13,829 nucleotides of DNA from NCBI GenBank assembly GCA_017959195.1, contig JAGDBE010000237.1, positions 1 through 13,829 on the forward strand, written 5' to 3'. Shown here piece after piece: positions 1 to 7,295 of the stretch. The DNA is from Clostridia bacterium. Its GTDB lineage: Bacteria > Bacillota > Clostridia > Oscillospirales > CAG-382. Positions within the stretch are counted from its first letter, which is position 1. Every line of letters begins with the position of its first letter. Both the position numbers and the translations under genes were made by a program. The notes under the pieces were generated by a model. The model did no database searches and had not been told where the DNA came from. It saw only the letters and a program-made list of their open reading frames with translations.

Positions 1-2077
1 CCGTTACCGTTACGTCGAATCTGTAAGTTCCGTTAACCGTCTTTGTGGGTTTCGGATAGCAATCGTCAACGTTTACGGGAACGTAGGTCTCTTCGCCGTC
101 CATGAGAACCTTGAGGTACTGGTCGTATCTGTTGGTTCTGGTGTTGAACGAGGAGATCGTTTCTTCTTCAAGCGGAATGATTATATCGTCGGCATTGTTG
201 AACGAGGAGTTGTTTTCTATGATTTCATAGTAAACTGCCTTGCCGCTCAGCGAGTAAACTATAGCAGTCTTATTGAGGTTGCCGTAGTCGAGGATTGCCG
301 TAGCGAGGTTCGTCGAAGAATAGAAGTTCGTGAACGCTCTGTCTATCTGGTGAGCCGAAATCTGCGTCGAGTTGCCTATTCTTACATAGTAGCTCTGCAT
401 CTTACCGGAAATATAGGTGATAACGCCCTTATATGCCGCTGCAACAGACTGGATTTCAACGTAGTTTGCCTGCTGGCTGATATAAGCTGCAACGAAGTCG
501 CCGTCGTTATATGCAACGCCGTATACGTCAGCACCGTTCGTATAAATTACCGGGAGGCTCTGGAATGCGTCGGGGTTGGCAGGAGTGATAACAACCGGCT
601 TATTTTCTCTGTATTCTGCGAACTTCGAGAAGTTATAATCCTTGCTTGCTACAATCTTACCTACCGTTGCGGGTCTGAACCAAACGTATTCGATTCTGCC
701 GTCGCCGTCGTTATCGTATGCGTCTATCTTGAACATACCGCCGTAATAGATGGCTCTGAATGCATTGAGGAATGCGCTGTCGCCGTCAGGCGTGCCTGTT
801 TCCTCGTTGCTCTGCCAATGGTCGTCGATTGTATAGAACGAATAGAGGTGATTTGCTTTATCGAGGCAAACCATATCGATTCTCTTTGCGTTATCTGCGT
901 TTCTTGCTTCATATTCGCTTACGCCGTCAATGTGCTTGGGCGTGAAGTACGTGTACGGAGCGTCGTAGAAGTAGCAAGTCTGTCCGGAAACGGTAAGAGC
1001 GCCCGTTGCTCTCGGGAATTCGCTGTCGCCGTTGTAGTATTTTCTGCTCCATCTGCCGAGCTTTGCGCTGTTGTTGGAATACATTATCATCTTGCATTCC
1101 GCAAGCAGTATTTCTTCAACTTTATTTTCTTTTTCGTTGAATTTGCAGAAAACTTTTACTTCCGACATGATGTAGGAGTCGGCGTCGCCGTCGAGTCCGA
1201 GTTCGGCTGCCGTTGTGTAGAAGCCGGGGATCTTGTCGCCTTCTTTTGCTTCAAGGAACATGGTTCCTTCGCCGTTTGCGTCTTCCGTAGGCTTGTATAC
1301 CGAACTGTCTTCGCTATCGTTAAATGCGTAATGAGTCGTTTCTCTTACTACAAAAGTCTGCTCTTCTACTTCATAAATCTTTTCGCAGAGAGTCTTGTTC
1401 GCTTCTTCGCTCATAAGCGTCCATTTTCCGTTGGAAAGACGGTAAGGAGTCTCTTTGAGTTCCTTTTCGTTCATTTCAGCGTAGAATGCATTATAAAGGA
1501 TGATTGCGATGTCGCCTCTCGTAAGCTCCGATTCATAGTCTTCAAACAGATTCGACGGAAGTCCCTTGTTGAGTTCAACTCCCTTGCTTTCTGCTATCGT
1601 TATGTAATCGTAAGGATATGAAAGAACAGCGTCTTTTTCGTATCCGAGGGCTCTTACTACCATCGTGTACGCGTCCTGAAGCATTATCGTGCCTTCGGGA
1701 TCGAATTCGGTAGCTGATACGCCCTTGATTATTCCCATGGAATTTGCCCATGAAATCATTCCGAAGAACGTGTCGTCCGTAAGGTCGGTGAACGGTGTGG
1801 TGTTCGGTCCGCCTTCAAGGGACGCGCCTTTTTTCATGAGTCTGTAAATAAATGCGGCCATCTGTTCACGTGTTACGAAAGCGGATGTGCCGAATGCAGT
1901 CTCGGTTACTCCCTTTGTTACGCCGATACCTTCAAGCAAGGTTACCGCGTTTGTCAGGATTTCGTTATTGGGGTCTACGTCAGTAAATTTGGATGCAGCG
2001 CTTGCGTTGAACGCAAAGACGGAGCAAACAAAAATTACTGCGAGGACCAGAGTAAGAGTACGCTTAAAATTTCTCAT
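1..2077 (-). CDS. SLH-domain surface protein (C-terminus beyond window)
   Basis: The minus-strand frame stays open from ATG at 2077 to the window edge (692 codons, checked codon by codon), so the C-terminus is missing. Residues 1-27 look like a Sec signal peptide: MRNFKR, a hydrophobic core, then a likely cut after NASA. Three SLH-type repeats follow at about 30-84, 96-147 and 153-203, with TREQMAAFIYR in the first and ILYNAFYAE ending the third. SLH domains usually hold proteins non-covalently to secondary cell-wall polymers, so an envelope location is expected. Residues 204-692 are an ectodomain I do not recognise; it has an acidic DNDGDG motif (about 455-460) that could bind calcium. The start is fixed by GGGAGG at 2086-2091. 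The protein is colinear with the upstream paralog, which suggests roughly 350 more residues beyond the edge. Function beyond a wall-anchored surface protein is unknown. Confidence 0.9.
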   Translation of the reverse strand, partial: MRNFKRTLTLVLAVIFVCSVFAFNASAASKFTDVDPNNEILTNAVTLLEGIGVTKGVTETAFGTSAFVTREQMAAFIYRLMKKGASLEGGPNTTPFTDLTDDTFFGMISWANSMGIIKGVSATEFDPEGTIMLQDAYTMVVRALGYEKDAVLSYPYDYITIAESKGVELNKGLPSNLFEDYESELTRGDIAIILYNAFYAEMNEKELKETPYRLSNGKWTLMSEEANKTLCEKIYEVEEQTFVVRETTHYAFNDSEDSSVYKPTEDANGEGTMFLEAKEGDKIPGFYTTAAELGLDGDADSYIMSEVKVFCKFNEKENKVEEILLAECKMIMYSNNSAKLGRWSRKYYNGDSEFPRATGALTVSGQTCYFYDAPYTYFTPKHIDGVSEYEARNADNAKRIDMVCLDKANHLYSFYTIDDHWQSNEETGTPDGDSAFLNAFRAIYYGGMFKIDAYDNDGDGRIEYVWFRPATVGKIVASKDYNFSKFAEYRENKPVVITPANPDAFQSLPVIYTNGADVYGVAYNDGDFVAAYISQQANYVEIQSVAAAYKGVITYISGKMQSYYVRIGNSTQISAHQIDRAFTNFYSSTNLATAILDYGNLNKTAIVYSLSGKAVYYEIIENNSSFNNADDIIIPLEEETISSFNTRTNRYDQYLKVLMDGEETYVPVNVDDCYPKPTKTVNGTYRFDVTVT

Positions 2078-2138
2078 TTGGATTTCCTCCCGCATTATTT
2101 TTATATGTCTCTTTTAGTTAGACTTATATACATAATAT

Positions 2139-2167
2139 ATTGTATATCACTATTGCGCATTTTGCAA
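2139..2167 (-). promoter_or_regulatory. Sigma-A-like promoter of downstream SLH gene
   Basis: On the minus strand a TTGCAA -35 (2162-2167) is followed by exactly 17 bp and a TACAAT -10 (2139-2144). It gives a leader of about 55 nt before the ATG at 2077. The paralog upstream has the same -35, the same spacing and the same TGATA end to the spacer, which strengthens the call. Confidence 0.7.
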
Positions 2168-2181
2168 GAGTTTTTTTGCTT

Positions 2182-2199
2182 TGTAACACAAAAGTAACA
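2182..2199 (-). promoter_or_regulatory. WalR-like direct-repeat box, copy 1
   Basis: The minus strand reads TGTTACTTTTGTGTTACA, two TGTTAC hexamers 11 bp apart, about one helical turn. This fits the WalR/YycF consensus TGTWAH-N5-TGTWAH at every fixed position. It ends 14 bp upstream of the -35, a place suited to an activating OmpR/PhoB-family response regulator. A 16/18 identical copy lies at 5776-5793. The match is read from sequence; binding by WalR is inference, and no walRK genes are in the window. Confidence 0.55.
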
Positions 2200-2356
2200 A
2201 TATTTTTTTGTGTTTTTTATTCTTTTTGTTTAATCTTACAAAATCGCGGGCGGTTTTTATACACTTTTTACAAAACTAATTAACTGTTTTTATTTTATTC
2301 AACGCAATAAGACAGTTTTCAACCGCTTTCGAAATCGCTCCCGGCCCGATAAATGC

Positions 2357-2387
2357 AAAAAAAGATCCCGGTCTTTCGACCGGGATC
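2357..2387 (-). terminator. Intrinsic terminator of upstream SLH gene
   Basis: A perfect 10-bp GC-rich stem (gatcccggtc at 2364-2373, gaccgggatc at 2378-2387) encloses a 4-nt loop. On the minus strand it is followed directly by seven T residues (2357-2363). It lies 50 bp past the stop at 2438 and should separate the two SLH genes into two transcripts. Confidence 0.92.
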
Positions 2388-2437
2388 CCGTTTATGGATT
2401 AACTAACCGGATTCAATTTTAACCAATCAGATTTGAA

Positions 2438-5400
2438 TTAGTCAACATCGAGTTCCTGAGTTTCGCCGTCCATTACCCAAACTACTGCGAAGAGCAGGTC
2501 GCCGTTGAAGCCGTCTTCATCTTTTGCGAACTTGTTGTTTTCGTCTTCCCAATCGATGAGCATTGTAGCTTTAACGTATTTAGCGTACTTCGTGGAGTAG
2601 GTTGCGCCGTCGTCTTCTGTGTACGACTTGTTGTAGCATCTGATTGCGTCGTTGTCGTCGTCTGCAAGGTCAGCCTTGTTGAGTGCGGACATCGAGCCCC
2701 ATGTAATAACGTCTTCGATCCACTTCGTGTCGGATCCGAGTCTTACTACAGATGCCTTTTCAGCGTTTACATAGTAAACAGTCGTGAGGTCGCCGTACGG
2801 GCAGATTTCGAGAGTATCGTCATCAGGATCGTACGAGAGTACCCAGTACTTCTGCATATCTTTGAACTGCTGCGACTTAGCGTTTTCATCAACCTTACCT
2901 GTCGAGGTTACGGTTACCATATCGCCGTATGCTTTAACCTTTACAGATGCAGCCTTGGAAGCTGTGGTTGAACCGTATGTCGTTTCAACTGCGCCTGTGT
3001 AAGGATTGTATACCTGATACTTAGCCATGTATTCATCATCGTCTGTCGGAACAACGTCAACGAGTTTAACGATTCTTTCTGCCTTCTTCTTGGAAGCGGA
3101 ATCTTCAACGTCGAGGTCTTCACCTTCAGCGTAGAGAACTACGAGCTTAAGTGCATTGTTGTGATCAGGATCGTTCTTTACAACGAGCTGAACATTGTTG
3201 AGTCCTGCGAGTTCGCCTGTGAGATCGGAGAGACCGAGTTCTTCGAACTTGATTTCGCCGTTCTTGAGGTTCTTAAGAACAACCTTCGTTGTTTCGTCGA
3301 GGTAGAGTTTCTGATCAACGCCGGTGAGAGTGAATCTCTTGCCGAGGTCTTTCGTCAGTTTAGCTTCTACGCCAACTTCGATGATACCGAAGTATGTTTC
3401 GTCCTTTTCTGCTGCGAGAACTTTTGCGATGTCTTTTTCAAGACCTACATAGTCAGTTGCATCCATATCTTCGTCGTCGTAAGCATTGGCAAGGAGTTTA
3501 ACCGAGTAGTTGCCGCTGCCGTCTACCGAGTAAGAAGCGATCTTGTTAACGTATGTGTTTTCGTTGGTCTTGATTTCAGGATAGTAAGCGTCTGTGATTA
3601 CGGGAACGTAGATGAGTTCGCCTTCAACCCAAGCGTGAACGTACGTCGTCTTCTTGCCTGTCTTGTTGTTGAAGTTCGAGTCATACCACTTGCCGTCGTT
3701 TTCTTCGTCTTCAGTGATTATCATGAGCGTTCCGTCAAAGTCGTTTACGCTTTCAACGCCTGTCGAGAAGAGAACTACGCCGTTGTATACATAGTATTCA
3801 GCGTCTTTGGAGTCATATGCTGCCGGCCTTGTGAGGTTTTCGAAGAGTGCATTGTGGAATTCGGTCTTCGATACGAGGTAACCTCTTGCTTCGAGAGCTG
3901 CCTTGTTGTTGTAGTTGGAAACGAGCTTCCAAACATCGCTTGTCGAAACTTTGTCACCGTTGCTGAGAACGACTGTCTTGTTCGCCTCAGAGATGTCTTT
4001 AACTGCGCCTACAACCGGCTTTACAACTGCTGCGATTTCGATGAGGTTAGCTTTCTTGTTGAAGTAACCGATTACGAAGTCTTCATCTGCGAAGGATGCG
4101 CCTGTTGCAACTGCCTTGTTGGTGTAAACGGTGGGAGCTTCATCAGCGTCGCCGTTCTTTACGCCGTCTTTGTAGAACGTCTTCTTGGTTGTCGTATCAA
4201 CAACTGCGAAGCTGTAAGGTCTGTAGTTGATGTAATCATAGATTCCATCGCCGTCTACGTCGTAGATGTCTGCGCCGTAGAGACCGCCGGTGTAAACCTG
4301 AGTCATAGCGTTGATGAGTGCTGTGGAGTCGTCTGTGAAGAATTCATCGTCGTTAACTGCGCTGAAGGGGTTAGCCTGAACGGTTACTTTGTAGCCGCTG
4401 TCGGTCTTGTTAGCTTCGTACAGTTCGATGTTGATGAAGTTGATGTTCTTTTCGTTTCTTGCAGCATATTTCTGAGCGTCAGTGTAGCCTGCTGCGTATG
4501 TGGGCTGCGTGTAAGAATACGGAGCGTTGAAGAAGTAAACTGCTTCGCCGTCCATCAAAGCTTTACCGGAAAGGTGCTTTGCGCCGTTGTAATTTTCGCC
4601 GTTGTAATCATAGGTGTAGTAGCTGCCCTTCTTGTTCGAGGAGAGCGATTCAAGTTTGATATCCTTAACAGACTTCTTGGTGAGAAGAGGTTCTGCATAG
4701 AGGATTTCGTCGATTGCATCGTCTTTGTCGAGCGTTACATACATCTTGAAGTAGGACATGATGTATTCGTCAGCTGCGCCGTCGATTGCAAGGTCTTTAA
4801 CGTCTGCGTAGAATTCGTTTGTTTTAACTTCTGCAGGGTTTTCGTTGTCGTCGGGTGCTCTGAAGAGGATTGCATCGTAACCGAGGTCGTTTGTGGTTTC
4901 GCCGTCTTCAAATGCACAGTTAGGAGTACCGATTGCCTGATATTCAACTTCGAGTACGTCAAAGTACTTTTCGCAGAATGTCGGATATTCGGTTACTGTC
5001 TGAAGTACAAATGAATAACCGTCTTCAGCATTACCGAGTCTCTTTTCTTCCTGTTTCGTTTCTGCAACGCCGGTTTCTGCAAAGAATGCGTTGTAGAGAA
5101 GGATTGCTACGTTGCCTCTTGTGAGGGCGTCTGTGTAGCTGATGTTGGAAGGAAGTCCCTTATTGAGTTCAACGCCTTTGCTTTCAGCGATTTCTATGTA
5201 GCCGAAAGGATAAGGAAGGGATTCTTCTGTTTCATATCCGAGTGCACGAACGATCATCGTGTATGCATCCTGGAGTATGATCGAACCCTTAGGTTCAAAT
5301 GTGGTTGCTGATGTTCCTTTGATGATGCCCTGGTTGTTTGCCCAGGAAATCATGAAGAAGAACGTCGGGTCTTCGAGGTCCGTGAAGGTCGAGGTGTTTG

Positions 5401-5668
5401 CTCCGTTTTCTACGGAATTACCTTTCTTCATGAATCTGTAGATGAATGCAGCCATCTGTTCACGTGTAACAAGTTCATTTGTTCCGAATGTTGTTTCGGA
5501 TGTACCCTTTGTTACGTTGAGATAGCTGAGAAGGTTTACTGACTTTGCGAGATATTCATCGTTAGGGTCTACGTCAGTAAAGTTTGCAGCGGATGCAGCG
5601 ATAGCGAATGTGCTAACTACCATCAGCACTGCGAGTGCCAGAGTAAGAAACTTCTTAAAATTTCTCAT
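2438..5668 (-). CDS. SLH-domain surface protein, complete (1076 aa)
   Basis: A secreted, wall-associated protein. The ATG at 5668 is chosen because AGGAGG (5677-5682) sits 8 bp upstream and MRNFKK starts a clear signal peptide (1-28, likely cut after ASA). A longer frame reaches 5794 but would run through the promoter. Three SLH-type repeats lie at about 29-83, 95-146 and 152-198; the first holds TREQMAAFIYR, and the third ends with LLYNAFFAE. The remaining 880 or so residues form an acidic, Tyr-rich ectodomain I do not recognise, with a calcium-type DVDGDGIYD motif at 470-478. I see no sortase signal and no enzymatic motif. The whole visible length aligns with the downstream paralog, including the DxDGDG segment and the TNG/TNK-DFV blocks. 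It may be a major S-layer protein or one of a surface-protein family. Transcription is probably monocistronic, given its own promoter and terminator. Confidence 0.95.
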   Translation of the reverse strand: MRNFKKFLTLALAVLMVVSTFAIAASAANFTDVDPNDEYLAKSVNLLSYLNVTKGTSETTFGTNELVTREQMAAFIYRFMKKGNSVENGANTSTFTDLEDPTFFFMISWANNQGIIKGTSATTFEPKGSIILQDAYTMIVRALGYETEESLPYPFGYIEIAESKGVELNKGLPSNISYTDALTRGNVAILLYNAFFAETGVAETKQEEKRLGNAEDGYSFVLQTVTEYPTFCEKYFDVLEVEYQAIGTPNCAFEDGETTNDLGYDAILFRAPDDNENPAEVKTNEFYADVKDLAIDGAADEYIMSYFKMYVTLDKDDAIDEILYAEPLLTKKSVKDIKLESLSSNKKGSYYTYDYNGENYNGAKHLSGKALMDGEAVYFFNAPYSYTQPTYAAGYTDAQKYAARNEKNINFINIELYEANKTDSGYKVTVQANPFSAVNDDEFFTDDSTALINAMTQVYTGGLYGADIYDVDGDGIYDYINYRPYSFAVVDTTTKKTFYKDGVKNGDADEAPTVYTNKAVATGASFADEDFVIGYFNKKANLIEIAAVVKPVVGAVKDISEANKTVVLSNGDKVSTSDVWKLVSNYNNKAALEARGYLVSKTEFHNALFENLTRPAAYDSKDAEYYVYNGVVLFSTGVESVNDFDGTLMIITEDEENDGKWYDSNFNNKTGKKTTYVHAWVEGELIYVPVITDAYYPEIKTNENTYVNKIASYSVDGSGNYSVKLLANAYDDEDMDATDYVGLEKDIAKVLAAEKDETYFGIIEVGVEAKLTKDLGKRFTLTGVDQKLYLDETTKVVLKNLKNGEIKFEELGLSDLTGELAGLNNVQLVVKNDPDHNNALKLVVLYAEGEDLDVEDSASKKKAERIVKLVDVVPTDDDEYMAKYQVYNPYTGAVETTYGSTTASKAASVKVKAYGDMVTVTSTGKVDENAKSQQFKDMQKYWVLSYDPDDDTLEICPYGDLTTVYYVNAEKASVVRLGSDTKWIEDVITWGSMSALNKADLADDDNDAIRCYNKSYTEDDGATYSTKYAKYVKATMLIDWEDENNKFAKDEDGFNGDLLFAVVWVMDGETQELDVD

Positions 5669-5731
5669 TTCAAGATCCTCCTGTAAAAATTTTTTGTACT
5701 CCAAAACATTTTTAGTTTTGTTTACGCTATA

Positions 5732-5760
5732 ATGATATATCAACCCCGTTTTTTTTGCAA
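5732..5760 (-). promoter_or_regulatory. Sigma-A-like promoter of upstream SLH gene
   Basis: On the minus strand TTGCAA (5755-5760) is followed by 17 bp ending TTGATA and then TATCAT (5732-5737). The layout is the same as at the downstream paralog, and the predicted leader is about 57 nt. The -10 is one base weaker than ideal, which would suit an activated promoter. Confidence 0.65.
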
Positions 5761-5775
5761 TACGTTTTTTTAAAC

Positions 5776-5793
5776 TGTAACACAACGGTAACA
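5776..5793 (-). promoter_or_regulatory. WalR-like direct-repeat box, copy 2
   Basis: The minus strand reads TGTTACCGTTGTGTTACA: two perfect TGTTAC hexamers 11 bp apart, ending 15 bp upstream of the -35. It differs from copy 1 at only two bases, both inside the N5 spacer. The flanking sequence is far less alike, so the element appears conserved in its own right. The regulator is inferred from the WalR consensus. Confidence 0.55.
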
Positions 5794-5886
5794 TTACTTT
5801 TTCCGCTTACCGTTTCCGATACGTTAAAGGGGGTTCCCTTTTGTACGCATCCGGCGCGTGCGCAGGCGCTTTTTGAAGCGTAAGCA

Positions 5887-5915
5887 TTGACACGGAAAAT
5901 TAAATGTGTTAAAAT
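5887..5915 (+). promoter_or_regulatory. Strong extended -10 promoter of ferredoxin gene
   Basis: TTGACA (5887-5892, perfect consensus), 17-bp spacer, TAAAAT (5910-5915) preceded by TGT, which gives an extended -10. This is the best promoter in the window and predicts a leader of about 30 nt before the TTG at 5955. It fires away from the SLH promoter. Confidence 0.85.
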
Positions 5916-5954
5916 GGGAGCGTAAAAACTCAAAACCAAAAAGGCAGTGATTTT

Positions 5955-6140
5955 TTGAAAAAACTCGTCATCCGCAACGACAATATAATATATAAGGAAG
6001 TTTTTATCCGCTGCTGCCCGTTCGACGCGCTGGAAATAAAAGACGGAAACGTTGTCGCAAACGAAAACTGCCGGCTTTGCGGCGCATGCGCAAGGAAAGC
6101 GAAGAATAATGAGTGCGTTCTTGTCGATACCGACGACTGA
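5955..6140 (+). CDS. Orphan ferredoxin-like protein, EtfA N-terminal type
   Basis: A 61-aa protein started at TTG, with AAGGCAGTGAT just upstream as an imperfect ribosome binding site. It begins MKKLVI and contains CCPFDALEI (20-28) and CRLCGAC (39-45). From memory, this is the layout of the ferredoxin-like module at the N-terminus of some EtfA proteins of anaerobic Firmicutes. There one [4Fe-4S] cluster is held by the Cys of the CPF motif and the CxxCxxC triplet; the first CxxCxxC triplet of bacterial ferredoxins is absent. Here the chain stops at a TGA, and no EtfA flavoprotein sequence follows. It has its own strong promoter and its own terminator, which argues for a real stand-alone gene and against a decayed etfA. 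A small soluble electron carrier or a detached regulatory module is possible. Partner and reaction are unknown. Confidence 0.8.
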   Translation: MKKLVIRNDNIIYKEVFIRCCPFDALEIKDGNVVANENCRLCGACARKAKNNECVLVDTDD

Positions 6141-6198
6141 TTTTTTCGTATATTAGACTTTTCCTTATTATAAAAGGTTCCTTTTTTTGAAAAAATGC

Positions 6199-6226
6199 AA
6201 AATCCGCCGTTTCCGGCGGATTTTTT
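6199..6226 (+). terminator. Shared terminator between convergent genes
   Basis: An 11-bp stem (6199-6209 with 6214-6224, core aatccgccg/cggcggatt) with a 4-nt loop, followed by T residues on the plus strand to 6226. It ends the ferredoxin transcript. On the minus strand the hairpin is followed by TTTTGCATTTTTT, so it may also stop the transporter transcript that ends at 6248. Confidence 0.85.
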
Positions 6227-6247
6227 CTTCCTTATATATAATATATA

Positions 6248-7183
6248 CTATTCTGCGAGCCCCTCTGCCGCTCCGAGCACTATAATTCCCGCAAAAACGA
6301 CGGCTATCGCCGCATAATGTTTAAAGGAAAGCTTTTCCTTTAAGAAAATTCTGCTCCACAGCACCGATACCGCGCAGTACGCCGAAATTACGGGCGCCGC
6401 GCCGACGGGATTCGCCGCAAGCGCGTATATATACGCAAACTGGCCGAGCGTTTCGCATACGGCGCCTATGCCTTTGGGGTATTCCCTGTGGAATTCAAAT
6501 TTTTGCTTCTTTATTATAATGACGTACACGAAAGCGACGACCGCCATAAACAAAAACGTAAGCTCATACGCGACGTTTGCGACGTCTTCTTCGAGATAAT
6601 GGAAAATCTGCGGCATAAAGGTGTTTTCTTCTTCAAGGATAACGCTGTCGAAAAACGTTCCGAGCGCGTCAATTATGCAGTAGAGCACGGGAAGCAGTAT
6701 TGCGAGCGCGCTTTTGGTATATTTTACCTTTGATTTCTGCTGGCGCAGCATTTTCGCTTCGTCGTTTTCCGAGTATTCGGCAATTCCCAGAAACAGAACG
6801 CCGACGCTTACGAGAATCACGCCTGCAATCGAAAGTCCTCCGAGGTCGGAACCGAGCACGAAAAAGCACAGCACCGCCGCAATCGCGCCCGACGTGTTGC
6901 AGATGGGCGACGACACCGAAAGTTCTATGTATCTCAGCGCAACGTATCCGAAAATCATCGACAGAATATACATAAACGACGCGGGCAGATAATAAATTAT
7001 ATCCATGAGCGTAATGCCCGTTCCCGTCGCTATTTCTATCGCCGCGTGAATACCCATGACAAGGCCCACAGCCATAACCATCTTCCAATGGCTGTATTTA
7101 TCGTCGGGTTTTGAACCTATTTTACTGAAAAGGTCGGAACCGCTCCAGCAAAGAAGCGCCGCCAAAGCTAAAATCAACCACAT
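6248..7183 (-). CDS. EamA/DMT-family membrane transporter
   Basis: A 311-aa integral membrane protein made of about ten hydrophobic helices in two similar halves (about 1-135 and 155-311), joined by a charged stretch near 136-155 (EYSENDEAKMLRQQK). This matches the drug/metabolite transporter superfamily in length and layout. The second half has a family-like end: NPVGAAPVISAYCAVSVLW, then FLKEKLS and a last helix. The start at 7183 is set by GGAGG seven bases upstream; the frame stays open to 7252, but that would cross the promoter. The gene is alone between a good promoter and the shared hairpin, and converges on the ferredoxin gene. The substrate cannot be told from sequence; family members export amino acids, metabolites or drugs. 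Confidence 0.88.
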   Translation of the reverse strand: MWLILALAALLCWSGSDLFSKIGSKPDDKYSHWKMVMAVGLVMGIHAAIEIATGTGITLMDIIYYLPASFMYILSMIFGYVALRYIELSVSSPICNTSGAIAAVLCFFVLGSDLGGLSIAGVILVSVGVLFLGIAEYSENDEAKMLRQQKSKVKYTKSALAILLPVLYCIIDALGTFFDSVILEEENTFMPQIFHYLEEDVANVAYELTFLFMAVVAFVYVIIIKKQKFEFHREYPKGIGAVCETLGQFAYIYALAANPVGAAPVISAYCAVSVLWSRIFLKEKLSFKHYAAIAVVFAGIIVLGAAEGLAE

Positions 7184-7208
7184 AATACGTCCTCCGAATA
7201 TATACTGT

Positions 7209-7237
7209 ATTATATCATACGGTTTTTTCAAAATCAA
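7209..7237 (-). promoter_or_regulatory. Promoter of EamA transporter gene
   Basis: On the minus strand TTGATT (7232-7237), 17 bp, and a perfect TATAAT (7209-7214) preceded by TGA, an extended -10. The predicted start of transcription is near 7202, about 20 nt before the ATG and just upstream of GGAGG. Confidence 0.8.
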
Positions 7238-7250
7238 CAGAAAAATGCGC

Positions 7251-7286
7251 AAAAAAAGAGAAAAAACAACGTATTTTCTCTTTTTT
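7251..7286 (-). terminator. Possible A/T-rich terminator of ATPase operon
   Basis: A 13-bp inverted repeat (7252-7264 with 7274-7286, core aaagagaaaa) with a 9-nt loop, ending on the minus strand in a run of T residues (7251-7257). It begins 10 bp past the ATPase stop and ends just before the transporter's -35. The stem has only two G-C pairs, so it may be weak and allow read-through into the transporter gene. Confidence 0.45.
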
Positions 7287-7295
7287 CTTCATTTT

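Larger units (their letters stand above)
2078..2437. other. Intergenic region between the tandem SLH genes
   Basis: This 360-bp AT-rich gap holds the terminator of the upstream SLH gene (2357-2387), a WalR-like box (2182-2199) and the promoter of the downstream gene (2139-2167), followed by a leader of about 55 nt with GGGAGG. In the rest (2200-2356) I see only weak AT-rich inverted repeats, such as aactgt at about 2283 with acagtt at about 2312. I see no supported gene there. Confidence 0.7.

Noticed and set aside
350..1621. 423-codon open frame on the plus strand
   Set aside because: Antisense shadow of the downstream SLH gene, whose minus-strand frame has a signal peptide and SLH repeats.
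3161..5014. 617-codon open frame on the plus strand
   Set aside because: It lies wholly antisense to the SLH gene, has a Cys/Val/Phe-rich composition with no domain, and arises because the SLH gene avoids codons whose complements are stops.
5669..5794. N-terminal extension of 42 codons on the upstream SLH protein
   Set aside because: It would cover the ribosome binding site, promoter and WalR-like box, and would bury the signal peptide. The paralog starts at the same MRNFK position.
5727..5939. 70-codon minus-strand frame in the divergent control region
   Set aside because: It overlaps two promoters and the regulatory box, has no ribosome binding site I can see, and its sequence resembles nothing.
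5955..6140. Ferredoxin ORF as a decayed etfA remnant
   Set aside because: No flavoprotein sequence follows the stop in any frame, all cluster cysteines are kept, and the gene has its own strong promoter and terminator.
6700..6992. Overlapping plus-strand frames within the transporter region
   Set aside because: They are shadows of the minus-strand membrane protein, with Arg/Ser/Pro-rich compositions and no supported start.
7184..7252. 23-codon extension of the EamA transporter
   Set aside because: It runs through the TATAAT -10 and the GGAGG site; the ATG at 7183 is well placed for both.
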